From Pseudonocardia ammonioxydans (lineage in GTDB: Bacteria; Actinomycetota; Actinomycetes; Mycobacteriales; Pseudonocardiaceae), in the NCBI RefSeq assembly GCF_900115005.1, contig NZ_FOUY01000049.1, positions 1 to 41,649 on the forward strand: a DNA stretch of 41,649 nucleotides, given 5' to 3'. This document shows, piece by piece, positions 32,600-40,575 of the stretch (positions within the stretch are counted from its first letter, which is position 1; each line of letters begins with the position of its first letter). Position numbers and translations under genes: made by a program. Under the pieces are notes generated by a model. The model did no database searches. It was not told the origin of the DNA and saw only the letters and a list, made by a program, of their open reading frames with translations.

Positions 32600-32836
32600 T
32601 CAACCGTCGTCCCCCGCGACGGGCGAGGGCGGCGCGGACGGAGCATCCGGCCGCACGCTCACCGTCGGTGCAGGTGCCGGCGCCTCGGTCGTCGGCCCGA
32701 GCGGCTCGGGCTCGTCCTGCAGCGTCACACCGCAGCCACCGAGCACCAGCGCCGCGCCGAGCGACACGATCCCGAGCGCCACCGGCCCGCATGACGTCGA
32801 CCCGGCCGGTGCGGCCCTGTGCATGCGTCGTCTCAT
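32600..32836 (-). CDS. small lipoprotein downstream of a two-component system
   Basis: A 78-aa protein from ATG 32836, which overlaps the histidine-kinase stop as ATGA. The N terminus is basic and hydrophobic and ends in the lipobox LVLGGC, followed by a Pro/Ala-rich acidic tail. It should be a surface lipoprotein co-expressed with the kinase and regulator, perhaps an accessory sensor (inference). Confidence 0.6.
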   Translation of the reverse strand: MRRRMHRAAPAGSTSCGPVALGIVSLGAALVLGGCGVTLQDEPEPLGPTTEAPAPAPTVSVRPDAPSAPPSPVAGDDG

Positions 32837-34212
32837 CCGGCCTCCCCGGGCAGTTCCACCACGACGCGGGCCCCGCCGCCCGGCCGTTCCTCGATCCACA
32901 CCTCGCCGTCGTGCCGGCGGACGTGCGCGGACACCAGCGACAGGCCCAGGCCCGTGCCGTCGCCGTCACCCCGCCTGCCGGCCAGCGTCCCGCGGGCGAA
33001 CCGTTCGAACACCGCGGTCCGCTGCTCGGGTGGGACGCCGGGGCCGCCGTCGTCGACCTCGATCCGGCCGCGGCCCGCGCGGGCCGACACCCCGACCCGC
33101 AGCGCGCCGCCGCCGTGCGCGTCGGCGTTGTCGAGCAAATTGCCCAGCACCTGGTCGAGGCGCCGCCGGTCGACCGGGACGGTCACCGGCTCCGGCGCGT
33201 CGACCTCGGGCACGGGCGCACCGCTGCGGGTGGCGACGAGGCCGCGGACCAGTGCCCCGAGCTCCCACGGTTCCCGTTCCAGGGTGTCGCTGCGCGAGAT
33301 CTCCAGCAGGTCCTCGACCATCCGGCGGAACCGGTGGACGTCGCCGTCGAGCAGGTCGACCGCCTGCTGCGCGGTCGGTGGCAGCTCCCCGCGCCGCCTG
33401 CGCAGCACCGCCACCGCGTTGATCAGGGTGGTGAGCGGCGACCGCAGCTCGTGGCTGACGTCGGCGGCGAACCGGGCGTCGCGCCGCACCCGCTGCTCGA
33501 GCGCGTCGGTGTTGCGGTTGAACGTCGCGACCAGCGGGGCGAGCTCGGCGTCGGAGCTGTCCGGGAGCCGGGCGCTGAGGTCACCGCCGGCGACCCGGCC
33601 GGCCGCGCGGGCCAGCTCCGTCAGCGGCAGCAGCGCCCGCATCCCGGCCCAGTGCCCGAGGCCGAGCCCGAGCACGGTGCTGGCCGCCACCCCGACTGTC
33701 AGGATCCAGCCGAGGAGCCGCAGGTTCGTGTCCAGCAGCTGTAGCGGCAGGACCTCGACGAACATGTCCCCGCCGTCCAGCGGGACGGCGATGACCAGGC
33801 TCGGCACGCCCTCGACGAGGACCCGCTGCCGGGCCGGGGTGCCGGAGCGGGCCAGGTCGAGCAGCGGGCTCGGCAGGTCGTCGAGCTCGACGGTGCGGCC
33901 GCTGGTGGTCCAGCCGCCGCCACGGTGCAGCGCCACGGTGATGCCCGGGGTGCCGGCGAGGCCGGTCAGCAGGTCGTCGAGGCCCTCACCGCGCGGGTTC
34001 GCGGCCAGCGTCCGCTCGACCAGCGCGACGTTGCCGTCGGCCTGCCGGGTCGCGCCCTCGACGCGCTGCTCGACCAGATAGAGCGCCGCCACGTTCCAGG
34101 TGACCGTGGCGAACAGCCCGGTGACGACCAGGCTGACCAGGGCGAACGCGGCCGCGACGCGGTGACGCAGCGGGAACCGGCGCAGCGGTATGCGGTCCAG
34201 CACGGACTGCAT
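32833..34212 (-). CDS. sensor histidine kinase
   Basis: A 459-aa membrane kinase. Two membrane segments (about 18-40 and 168-190) flank an outer sensor loop of about 125 residues. A HAMP domain follows (LTELARAAGRVAGGDLSARLP). The H-box FAADVSHELRSPLTT has His254, the N-box is LGNLLDNADAHG, and the G-boxes are DDGGPGVP and GTGLGLSLV. It pairs with the adjacent OmpR-type regulator 15 bases upstream and resembles MtrB/PrrB-type kinases in layout. Stimulus unknown. Confidence 0.93.
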   Translation of the reverse strand: MQSVLDRIPLRRFPLRHRVAAAFALVSLVVTGLFATVTWNVAALYLVEQRVEGATRQADGNVALVERTLAANPRGEGLDDLLTGLAGTPGITVALHRGGGWTTSGRTVELDDLPSPLLDLARSGTPARQRVLVEGVPSLVIAVPLDGGDMFVEVLPLQLLDTNLRLLGWILTVGVAASTVLGLGLGHWAGMRALLPLTELARAAGRVAGGDLSARLPDSSDAELAPLVATFNRNTDALEQRVRRDARFAADVSHELRSPLTTLINAVAVLRRRRGELPPTAQQAVDLLDGDVHRFRRMVEDLLEISRSDTLEREPWELGALVRGLVATRSGAPVPEVDAPEPVTVPVDRRRLDQVLGNLLDNADAHGGGALRVGVSARAGRGRIEVDDGGPGVPPEQRTAVFERFARGTLAGRRGDGDGTGLGLSLVSAHVRRHDGEVWIEERPGGGARVVVELPGEAG

Positions 34213-34227
34213 CCTTCCCGCTCCGGC

Positions 34228-35001
34228 TCACCCGCGGGGACCGGTCACCGGTTCCGCCGGGGGCGGCGCCTCCTGCGACACCGCCACGGGGTCGATCTTG
34301 TAGCCGGCGCCGCGGACGGTCAGCACGAGGGCCGGGTGGTCCGGGTCCGTCTCGATCTTGCGCCGCAACCGTCGTACGTGGACGTCGAGCAGGCGGGTGT
34401 CGCCGTGGTACTCGTAGCCCCACACCCGCGCGAGCAGCTCGTCGCGGGTGACGATCCGGCCCTGCGCCGCAGCCAGCTCGGCGAGCAGCCTGAACTCGGT
34501 GCGGGTCAGGTGCACCACGTCGCCGGCCCGCAGGGCGAGTCCCTCGTCGGGGCGCAGCTCGACGTCGCCGAGCACCAGCCGGCGGGGTGCGGCCGGGGCG
34601 GGACGACGGCGGCGCAGCAGCGCCCGCATCCGGGCCGCGAGCTCGCCCGCGACCAGTGGTTTGGTGACGTAGTCATCGGCGCCGGCCTCCAGCCCCGTGA
34701 TGACGTCGGCGGAGTCCGACCGTGCGGTCACCATGATGATCGGGAGATCGCCGGCGTCCCGGAGCCTGCGGCAGACGGTGAACCCGTCCATCCCGGGCAG
34801 CATCAGGTCCAGCAGCACCAGGTCGATCCGCGGGTCACCGGCGCGCTCCAGCGCCTCCTCCCCGGTGAGGACGGCATCGACCTCGAACCCCTCGTCGTCG
34901 AGCGCCAGCCCCAGTGCCTGGCCGATCCGGACGTCGTCGTCCACCAGCAGCACCCGGGGGCGGGAACGGCGTGCGGGCGGGGTGTTCTGGGGTCCGGCCA
35001 T
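34228..35001 (-). CDS. OmpR/PhoB-type response regulator
   Basis: A 257-aa regulator. The receiver domain has acidic residues DDD (21-23), the phospho-acceptor Asp65 in LVLLDLMLPG, and Lys in YVTKPL. The C-terminal winged helix shows LTRTEFRLLAELA and VDVHVRRLRRKIE-type sequence. ATG 35001 was chosen as the start of the conserved receiver region. It is upstream of and co-directional with the kinase gene. Confidence 0.93.
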   Translation of the reverse strand: MAGPQNTPPARRSRPRVLLVDDDVRIGQALGLALDDEGFEVDAVLTGEEALERAGDPRIDLVLLDLMLPGMDGFTVCRRLRDAGDLPIIMVTARSDSADVITGLEAGADDYVTKPLVAGELAARMRALLRRRRPAPAAPRRLVLGDVELRPDEGLALRAGDVVHLTRTEFRLLAELAAAQGRIVTRDELLARVWGYEYHGDTRLLDVHVRRLRRKIETDPDHPALVLTVRGAGYKIDPVAVSQEAPPPAEPVTGPRG

Positions 35002-35094
35002 GATGGGTCGATTCCACCCGATCCCGGGCGCCGCGTCGAACCGGCGGGCGCCGGTCGGCGGATCGTCAGGAGACCGCAAGCACCGTGGGTGGCG

Positions 35095-35325
35095 TCAGGA
35101 CGGGACGGCGGCGCCGCAGCGCCAGCAGGTCTGCGGCGGCGCGCCGTCCTCGTCGGGCGAGGGCATCGCCCCGCAGTCCGGGCAGAGCCGGTCCAGCCAG
35201 CACACCGGGTCCCCGACGGCGTCGGCGGACGGCGCCGGATCTCCTCCGGTGGCCGGGGCTCCGGCGGGGGACGTGTCGGACACGGTCCCATCGGACCACC
35301 GTGGGCGGTGCCTCGTCCAGGTCAT
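35095..35325 (-). CDS. 76-aa zinc-ribbon protein
   Basis: The ATG at 35325 overlaps the stop of the nicotianamine-synthase-like gene. Residues 48-72 hold CPDCGA...CWRCGA, two CxxC knuckles that should bind one zinc. The N-terminal half is disordered (Pro/Ala/Asp rich). It is coupled to the metal-chelator synthase gene, which suggests a role in zinc handling or zinc-responsive control (inference). Confidence 0.6.
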   Translation of the reverse strand: MTWTRHRPRWSDGTVSDTSPAGAPATGGDPAPSADAVGDPVCWLDRLCPDCGAMPSPDEDGAPPQTCWRCGAAVPS

Positions 35326-36221
35326 CGAACGGGTACGCGGTCCTCCCGCCGGGGCCGCCCCACCAGCACCGAGTTGACGACGTCGGTGCGCGGGTGGACC
35401 TCCAGCAGGACGTCGAGGTGCGGCAGGTCCGCGGGCGTCACCTCCGGGTAGAGCAGGGTCCGCAGCCCGGCGGCGGAGCGCACCAGCAGGACCGCGTCCG
35501 GTGCCGCGGCGGCCAGCCGGGCGGTGATCGCGTCCTTCGCGGCGCGGTCGGTCCCGACCAGGGCACCGACCAGGACCAGGTCCGCGGCACGCAGCTCGGT
35601 GACCAGCTCGGGCGGGAGCGGGCCGTCGAGGTCGGCGACCAGGCTGCGTGCCGGGATCCCGACGGCGGCGGCCACCGCGTCCCCGGCCTCGATCGCGGTG
35701 GGGTCGCGGTCGACGTGCAGCACGTCGGCGCCGTACCGCTCGGCGAGCACCAGCCCGGTCAGCGGCAGCGGCCCGGAGCCGAGCACGACCGCCCGGCGGG
35801 GTCCGGGAAGTCCCAGTGCGGCGAGCGCACCGGTCTCCAGGCGGACCAGGTCGTGGTAGTTGCCCAGGTAGGGGAACCGCTCCAGTGCAGCGTCCGGGTC
35901 GGCGTCGCCGGCGATCCGCCGCGCCCAGTGCGCCTCCATGTGACCCTCCCCGGTCGAGGCCAGCGTGCGCAGCGCGTCGGCGTGCGGGGCGATCCGGTCG
36001 AGGACGTGTGCGGTGCAGCCCGCAGGCGGATGGCAGCAGAGCCCGACGAGCTCGCCGAACGCGGCGTCGACGGCGTCGCACGGACGGAGGTCGGTCCGCT
36101 CGAGCCGGTGGCGGAGGGCGATCAACCGGTCGACCGTTCTTCTGGTCTCCGGGCCGTCGTGGTTCCGCCGGGGTGCGGGGAAGTCCGGTGCAGTGAGCGG
36201 AGGGTGGCTCTGCGTGGTCAC
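35322..36221 (-). CDS. nicotianamine-synthase-like enzyme
   Basis: A 299-aa protein of the nicotianamine synthase family (SAM-dependent aminobutyryl transfer, as in CntL-type opine metallophore enzymes). Recognisable blocks are FPYLGNYHDLVRLETGAL, AVVLGSGPLPLTGLVLAE (SAM-binding loop), LHVDRDPTAIEAGDAVA, LVLVGALVGTDRAAKDAI, LVRSAAGLRTLLYP and VVNSVLVGRP. GTG 36221 is the preferred start; TTG 36233 is open. It would make a metal-chelating product. No opine dehydrogenase (CntM-like) is present in the window, so the end product is unclear. It is followed by a coupled zinc-ribbon gene. Confidence 0.82.
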   Translation of the reverse strand: MTTQSHPPLTAPDFPAPRRNHDGPETRRTVDRLIALRHRLERTDLRPCDAVDAAFGELVGLCCHPPAGCTAHVLDRIAPHADALRTLASTGEGHMEAHWARRIAGDADPDAALERFPYLGNYHDLVRLETGALAALGLPGPRRAVVLGSGPLPLTGLVLAERYGADVLHVDRDPTAIEAGDAVAAAVGIPARSLVADLDGPLPPELVTELRAADLVLVGALVGTDRAAKDAITARLAAAAPDAVLLVRSAAGLRTLLYPEVTPADLPHLDVLLEVHPRTDVVNSVLVGRPRREDRVPVR

Positions 36222-36240
36222 GGTCGGCCACAATAGCGAA

Positions 36241-36254
36241 TGAAAACCGTTACG
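36241..36254. promoter_or_regulatory. possible Zur-type operator upstream of the nicotianamine-synthase-like gene
   Basis: TGAAAACCGTTACG resembles one good half-site (TGAAAA) and a weak second half of the Zur palindrome TGAAAAtcgTTTTCA. It lies 20 bases upstream of the enzyme start. The second half is poor, so this is a suggestion. Confidence 0.3.
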
Positions 36255-36349
36255 CGTGTCAGTCGACCGAGTGGTGGCTCACAACTGGAGCGTTCGCTCA
36301 GGAATCGGCGTACCGTCGCTACAGCCGGGACGACCGAGGAGGACACGGC

Positions 36350-36679
36350 ATGTGGGGATGGCTCGCGCTCGCGGTGGGCGCGGAGGTGACCGCGACGGTC
36401 TCGCTGCGGGCCTCGGACGGCTTCAGCAGGGTGCTCCCGTCGTTGATCACGGTGGCCGGGTACGCGCTCGCGTTCTACTCGCTGTCCCAGGCGCTGACCC
36501 GCGGGATGAACCTCGGAATCGCCTACGGCGTGTGGGCGGCGGCCGGGGTGGCGATCGTGGCGCTGGTCGGGGTGTTCTTCCTGGGGGAGTCGCTGACCTG
36601 GACACAGGCCGGCGGGATCCTCTTGATCATCGGTGGGGTGCTGGCGCTGGAGCTGGGAGGGGCGCCGGCCCGTGCCTGA
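36350..36679 (+). CDS. SMR-family multidrug exporter
   Basis: A 109-aa membrane protein with four hydrophobic helices typical of small multidrug resistance transporters. The essential membrane glutamate is Glu12 in ALAVGAEVTATVSL, and GIAYGVWAAAGVAIVAL and the WTQAGGILLIIGGVLAL segment are conserved. It overlaps a TetR gene by 8 bases, so efflux of a cation is probably under that regulator. Confidence 0.9.
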   Translation: MWGWLALAVGAEVTATVSLRASDGFSRVLPSLITVAGYALAFYSLSQALTRGMNLGIAYGVWAAAGVAIVALVGVFFLGESLTWTQAGGILLIIGGVLALELGGAPARA

Positions 36680-37205
36680 ACCGGTCGACGGCCGGCTGCG
36701 CAAGGGCGAGCGACGCCGGCGCGCACTCCTCGACGCGACGCTGCGGTTGGTCGGGCGCGGTGGCGCGGCCGCCGTCACCCAGCGGGCGGTCGCCGCGGAG
36801 GCGGGTGTCCCGCCGAGCGCGGTGCTCTACTACTTCGACACGGTCGACGACCTGCTGGTCGCCGCGCTCATCGCGGTGAACGACCGGTACGTCGTCCGGC
36901 TGGACGCGGTCGGCACGGTGGACGCCCTCGCCGACCTGGTGGCCGACTGCGCCCGCCAGGACCGGTTGCCCGCGATCGCCGAGTACGAGCTCTTCCTGCA
37001 CGCGGCCCGGCGCGACGACCTGCGCGCGGAGCTGCACCGCTGGGACACCGCGCTCGCCGCTGCGGCGGTCCGGCTGCTCCCGCAGGCCCCCGATCGCCGT
37101 CCGCTGCTGGTCGCCGCCGTCAACGGTCTGTGCCTCGCCGCCGCGCTCGGCTCGCCGTACGACACCGGGGTGCTGACCCGGCTCGTCGACGGGGTCGATG
37201 AGTAG
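36672..37205 (+). CDS. TetR-family regulator of the SMR exporter
   Basis: A 177-aa regulator from GTG 36672. The HTH reads RRALLDATLRLVGRGGAAAVTQRAVAAEAGVPPSAVLYYFDTVDDLL. The C-terminal helical domain is of normal length. Overlap with the SMR gene indicates joint expression and feedback control. Confidence 0.87.
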   Translation: MPEPVDGRLRKGERRRRALLDATLRLVGRGGAAAVTQRAVAAEAGVPPSAVLYYFDTVDDLLVAALIAVNDRYVVRLDAVGTVDALADLVADCARQDRLPAIAEYELFLHAARRDDLRAELHRWDTALAAAAVRLLPQAPDRRPLLVAAVNGLCLAAALGSPYDTGVLTRLVDGVDE

Positions 37206-37244
37206 GACGGGGTCGGCGAGTAGGATGGGGTCGACGGGTAGTCA
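37191..37244. repeat. three tandem 18-bp repeats at the end of the TetR gene
   Basis: ggggtcgatgagtaggac is followed by two degenerate copies (ggggtcggcgagtaggat and ggggtcgacgggtagtca). They span the TetR stop codon and reach the stop of the convergent TIGR02611 gene. This is probably a slippage product. Confidence 0.6.
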
Positions 37245-37742
37245 GGCGAACGGTTCCAGCGGCGAGTCCAGCCACGGCGCGTCCCAGCCCAGCCAGTCGC
37301 CGACCAGCCCCAGGACGTCGAGCAACCACAGAGTGACCAGCACGACCGCACCGGTCGCGGCGAGCAGCAGCAGGCGGACCACGACGTGCTGGCGCCGCTG
37401 CCACGCGTTCCACCGGTCGTAGTGCCGGCGGGCGTACTGCAGCACCCGCTGCGCCGTCTCGAACTCCGAGGACAGCACGGCCAGCCCGGTGAACACGATG
37501 AGCCAGCCGGGCCCGGGGTAGGGGACGAGGACGAGCCCGACGATCACGACGAGGCCGCCGAACACCCCGATGCCCCAGCGCCAGCACCGGTCGACGCCCG
37601 GCCGGTGCCGCAACCCGTCACGGAACAGCCGGTACCGGGTGCGGGCGCCGTCGTAGCGGGCGCGCCACCCACGTGCGGCGCGGTCCCGCGGCGGGCCGGG
37701 GTCGTGTTCGGGCGAGGTGCCCGGGGTCCGGCCGTCGCTCAT
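37242..37742 (-). CDS. TIGR02611 (PGPGW) membrane protein
   Basis: A 166-aa protein. Two closely spaced hydrophobic segments surround the signature PYPGPGW (IGVFGGLVVIVGLVLVPYPGPGWLIVFTGLAVL), and a third lies near residue 130-150 (LLLLAATGAVVLVTLWLLDVLGLV). The family is common in actinobacteria, with no known function. Confidence 0.85.
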   Translation of the reverse strand: MSDGRTPGTSPEHDPGPPRDRAARGWRARYDGARTRYRLFRDGLRHRPGVDRCWRWGIGVFGGLVVIVGLVLVPYPGPGWLIVFTGLAVLSSEFETAQRVLQYARRHYDRWNAWQRRQHVVVRLLLLAATGAVVLVTLWLLDVLGLVGDWLGWDAPWLDSPLEPFA

Positions 37743-37836
37743 GCGTCGATAATCCCAAACGCGCGAGCCCCGATGGACGCGCGGACCCCCGGACGTGTGG
37801 GCCCAGGCCGGGGCGCGGGCGGGCTACGGTGGACTC

Positions 37837-38544
37837 ATGAGCACGGAACGCCACTCGGAGTCCGTGGAGAACTACCTGAAGACGATCTTCCTGCTGGCGG
37901 AGCGCTGGGAGGGAGCTGTGGGGGTCTCCGCGCTGGCCGAGCGGCTCCGGGTGTCGTCGCCCTCGGCGTCCGGGATGGTGCGCAAGCTCGTCGACGCGGG
38001 CCTGGTCGACCATGCCCGCTACGCCGGGATGACGCTCACCCCGGCCGGGCGGCTCGCCGCGCTCGCCGTCGTGCGCCGGCACCGGTTGATAGAGATGTTC
38101 CTGGTCACCGAGCTCGACCTGGCCTGGGACGAGGTGCACGAGGAGGCGGAGGAGCTCGAGCACGCCGTGTCCGACCGGCTGCTCGACCGGATCGACACCC
38201 GTCTCGGCCACCCCCGTTTCGACCCGCACGGCGACCCGATCCCCGGCCGGGACGGCAGCATGCCCGAGATCCGGGCCCGCCGGCTGCCCGAGCTCAAGTA
38301 CGGCGAGGGCGGCGACCTCGTCCGGGTCGACGACACCGACCCGGAGGTGCTGCGCTACCTCGACGCCCACGACGTGCGGCTGGGGGACCGGCTCGACCTG
38401 CTCACCCGCAAGCCGTTCGACGGCCCGTTCGTGGTGCGGCTGCGCCGCCTCGGCAGCGCCGACCGGACACCCGGCGAGGCCGAGGAGGAGTGGGGCCCGA
38501 GCCTGGCGCGTGCGCTCTGGGTGGGGGCGACGGAGCCCGCCTGA
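37837..38544 (+). CDS. DtxR/MntR-type metal-dependent regulator
   Basis: A 235-aa regulator. The N-terminal winged helix begins ENYLKTIFLLAERW and has VSALAERLRVSSPSASGMVRKLVDAGLV. The metal-binding/dimerisation domain includes HRLIEMFLVTELDLAWDEVHEEAEELEHAVSDRLLDRID. A C-terminal SH3-like FeoA part follows. ATG 37837 is the start of the conserved region. It may respond to iron or manganese; which one cannot be read. Confidence 0.88.
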   Translation: MSTERHSESVENYLKTIFLLAERWEGAVGVSALAERLRVSSPSASGMVRKLVDAGLVDHARYAGMTLTPAGRLAALAVVRRHRLIEMFLVTELDLAWDEVHEEAEELEHAVSDRLLDRIDTRLGHPRFDPHGDPIPGRDGSMPEIRARRLPELKYGEGGDLVRVDDTDPEVLRYLDAHDVRLGDRLDLLTRKPFDGPFVVRLRRLGSADRTPGEAEEEWGPSLARALWVGATEPA

Positions 38545-38651
38545 CAGGCGGGGGACGGAGCGGCGGAGCGCTCCGGTACCGCGGACGCCGGGGGTGCCGC
38601 GGACACCGGGATTGCCTATCCTCTGCAGGACGCCGCGAGGAGGAGGACGCC

Positions 38652-38975
38652 GTGCTGGAGGACCGTCCCGGCCGCCCGCTCGACGAGCGGGAGCTGCTCG
38701 CCCTGGCGGAGATCTCTGCGGCGACCCTGCGCGACGACCCCGGTCTCGCGCGCCGGCTCGAGGGCGTCGAGGGCATCGACCACCCGCCCGTGCGGCGCAC
38801 CGGCACTCCGCTGCGTCCGCCGGTGGTGGCCGCGGTGATGGCGGCCGCCGTGCTGTTCGCGCTGCTGGTCGCCTCGCTGCCGCCGATGGTGGCGAGCACC
38901 GTGGTGTTCGTGGTCATGCTCGTCGTGGTGCCCGGCGGATGCATCGTGTGGGCGCGTCGCCGCGGAGAGCTGTAG
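38652..38975 (+). CDS. DUF3040 membrane protein
   Basis: A 107-aa actinobacterial DUF3040-type protein: LDERELLALAEISAATLRDDPGLARRL at the N terminus, then two hydrophobic segments (VVAAVMAAAVLFALLVASL and VFVVMLVVVPGGCIVW). GTG 38652 has aggagg 5 bases upstream. Function unknown. Confidence 0.8.
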   Translation: MLEDRPGRPLDERELLALAEISAATLRDDPGLARRLEGVEGIDHPPVRRTGTPLRPPVVAAVMAAAVLFALLVASLPPMVASTVVFVVMLVVVPGGCIVWARRRGEL

Positions 38976-39022
38976 CCCGCCCCGTTCTCCCCGGTACGCG
39001 CGATCCGTCCTGCGAACACGGA

Positions 39023-39056
39023 CGGGCCCGGCCCCGCGGCTGCAGGACCGGGCCCG
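39023..39056. terminator. hairpin between convergent DUF3040 and dps genes
   Basis: cgggcccgg (39023-39031) pairs with ccgggcccg (39048-39056). The position between two convergent genes suggests a bidirectional terminator; no U-run is present. Confidence 0.5.
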
Positions 39057-39071
39057 AGGACCGTCGTGCCG

Positions 39072-39617
39072 TCAGCGCGCGGCTCGCGCGGCGTCCTTCT
39101 CGGTACCGCTGGACTGCGAGGCGAGTGACCCGTCGGAGTTCTCCAGGTGTGCCCGCAGGAACCACTGGAACTGCTCCAGCTCGCCGGCCTGGCTGATCAG
39201 CATGTCCTGGGTGACCGGGTCTAGCGTCTCGAGCTTCTCGATCTGGGTGCGGTGGTCGGCTATGACCCCGGAGTAGACGAGGTCGAGCGCGCCCAGGTGG
39301 GCGATCGCGTCGTCGCGGCCGATCGAGTAGTCGTCCCACGTGCGCTCGCGCACCAGCGAGCCCGGGGTGCCGTCCGGGGAGCCGCCGAGCGTGGCGATGC
39401 GCTCGGCCACGTCGTCGACGAACCCGCGGACGGAGTCCACCTGCGGGTCGAGCATCTCGTGCACCGCGATGAAGTGCGGGCCGATCACGTTCCAGTGCGC
39501 GTGCTTGAGCGTCAGCTGCAGGTCGTTGAGGGCGTGCAGGCGGTTCTGCAGCATCCCGACGATCTGGCCGGCGTCGCTGTTGCCGAGGCCGGGCACGGTG
39601 TAGCGGATGGTCGCCAT
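39072..39617 (-). CDS. dps: Dps-family DNA-binding ferritin
   Basis: A 181-aa protein. Ferroxidase residues are visible: KHAHWNVIGPHFIAVHEMLDPQVD (His41, His53, Asp57) and FVDDVAERIATLGGSP (Asp68/Glu72). A dodecamer storing iron and shielding DNA is the family role. A C-terminal basic tail (TEKDAARAAR) could bind DNA. Confidence 0.9.
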   Translation of the reverse strand: MATIRYTVPGLGNSDAGQIVGMLQNRLHALNDLQLTLKHAHWNVIGPHFIAVHEMLDPQVDSVRGFVDDVAERIATLGGSPDGTPGSLVRERTWDDYSIGRDDAIAHLGALDLVYSGVIADHRTQIEKLETLDPVTQDMLISQAGELEQFQWFLRAHLENSDGSLASQSSGTEKDAARAAR

Positions 39618-39694
39618 GGTTCTCGGATGTCCTTCCGTCGTCGCGTTCTGCGTGCGGGGAACGGCCGATCACGGGCCGGCCGGGAGGCCGCCGG

Positions 39695-39844
39695 TCAGCC
39701 GGACGCGGGCTCCGGGTCCGCCGGCTCGATCGGCTGTTCGTCGAGGTGGACACCGTCGCCGTCCGGTGACTCGTCCACCGGTGTGTCGCTCTCCTCGGTG
39801 GGAACCGGTCGGCCCTCGGTGTGGGGCTCGTGCGGCGTCCTCAT
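39695..39844 (-). CDS. 49-aa acidic small protein (tentative)
   Basis: The frame MRTPHEPHTEGRPVPTEESDTPVDESPDG... is acidic and probably disordered, like many small actinobacterial open frames. It lies upstream of dps with no strong ribosome site, and it may be a chance frame. Confidence 0.3.
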   Translation of the reverse strand: MRTPHEPHTEGRPVPTEESDTPVDESPDGDGVHLDEQPIEPADPEPASG

Positions 39845-39878
39845 GACACGGGCGTACCCGCTGAGGACGAATTCATGT

Positions 39879-39990
39879 GCGCGAGCTCCGCGCGGGGCCG
39901 AGATTCGCTGCGCGAGTTCCGCGCGGGGCCGATGTTCGCTGCGCGAGCTCCGCGCGGGGCCGATGTTCGCTCCGCAAGCTCCGCTCAGCG
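39879..39990. repeat. 31-bp tandem repeat array
   Basis: Three full units of 31 bp start at 39879, 39910 and 39941, and a degenerate 19-bp unit starts at 39972. Consensus start is gcgcgagctccgcgcggggc. They lie just before the CvpA-like gene. There are no spacers, so this is not a CRISPR. A 31-bp period is about three helical turns, so protein binding on one face is possible. Confidence 0.75.
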
Positions 39991-40056
39991 TCATCTCAGG
40001 TGGGACGGGGATCGTCGAGGGCGACAGACGGATCACGGGCTGGGGGAAGGGGTCTC

Positions 40057-40575
40057 ATGACGCTGCTCGACGTACTCGTACTCATCGTCGTGCTCGCCGC
40101 CGCCGTGGGCGGGTTCCGCCGCCTCGGTGGGGTCGCCCGCGCCGGGAGCCTGCTCGGCCTCGTGGTCGGGGCGGGAATCGGTGCGGCCTGGGGGTCGAAC
40201 CTCGCCGCATGGGGCGACACCCCGGACTCCGCCTGGTTGTGGGGGCTGCTCGGCATCATCGCGGGGCTGCTGCTCGGCTCGATGGTCGGCGGGTTCCTGG
40301 GCGGGCTCGTCAGCCGGGTGCTCGCCCGGGCGAAGCTGTCGTTCCTGGACCGGCTGGTCGGCGCGGTGACGGGCGCCGTGACCGCACTGCTGGTGATGTG
40401 GCTGGTGTCCTGGGTCGTCCCCGCACTGGTGGGGCCGGAGGCACTCGCGCCGGTCACCACGGTGGTGGACGCACTCGGTGGCGGGAGCGAGGTGCTCGAC
40501 GGCGTGGGGGCGCTGCTCCCGGCGACGACGTCGGCTGCCCGCGACGTCGTCGACGCCGCCCGGCCGCCCGCCTGA
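40057..40575 (+). CDS. CvpA-like membrane protein
   Basis: A 172-aa protein. Four hydrophobic helices are visible (LLDVLVLIVVLAAAVGGF, GSLLGLVVGAGIGAAW, WGLLGIIAGLLLGSMVGGFLGGLV, LVMWLVSWVVPALV), as in CvpA/colicin V production proteins. ATG 40057 has gggggaagggg upstream. In mycobacteria, a CvpA-like part is fused to the serine protease MarP; here the protease part is absent. Confidence 0.75.
   Translation: MTLLDVLVLIVVLAAAVGGFRRLGGVARAGSLLGLVVGAGIGAAWGSNLAAWGDTPDSAWLWGLLGIIAGLLLGSMVGGFLGGLVSRVLARAKLSFLDRLVGAVTGAVTALLVMWLVSWVVPALVGPEALAPVTTVVDALGGGSEVLDGVGALLPATTSAARDVVDAARPPA

Noticed and set aside
37795..37836. Longer start for the DtxR-type gene
   Set aside because: The extra 14 residues are not conserved-looking and lie in the probable promoter; ATG 37837 begins the fold.
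39879..39990. CRISPR array
   Set aside because: The 31-bp units are directly adjacent, with no unique spacers and no cas genes.
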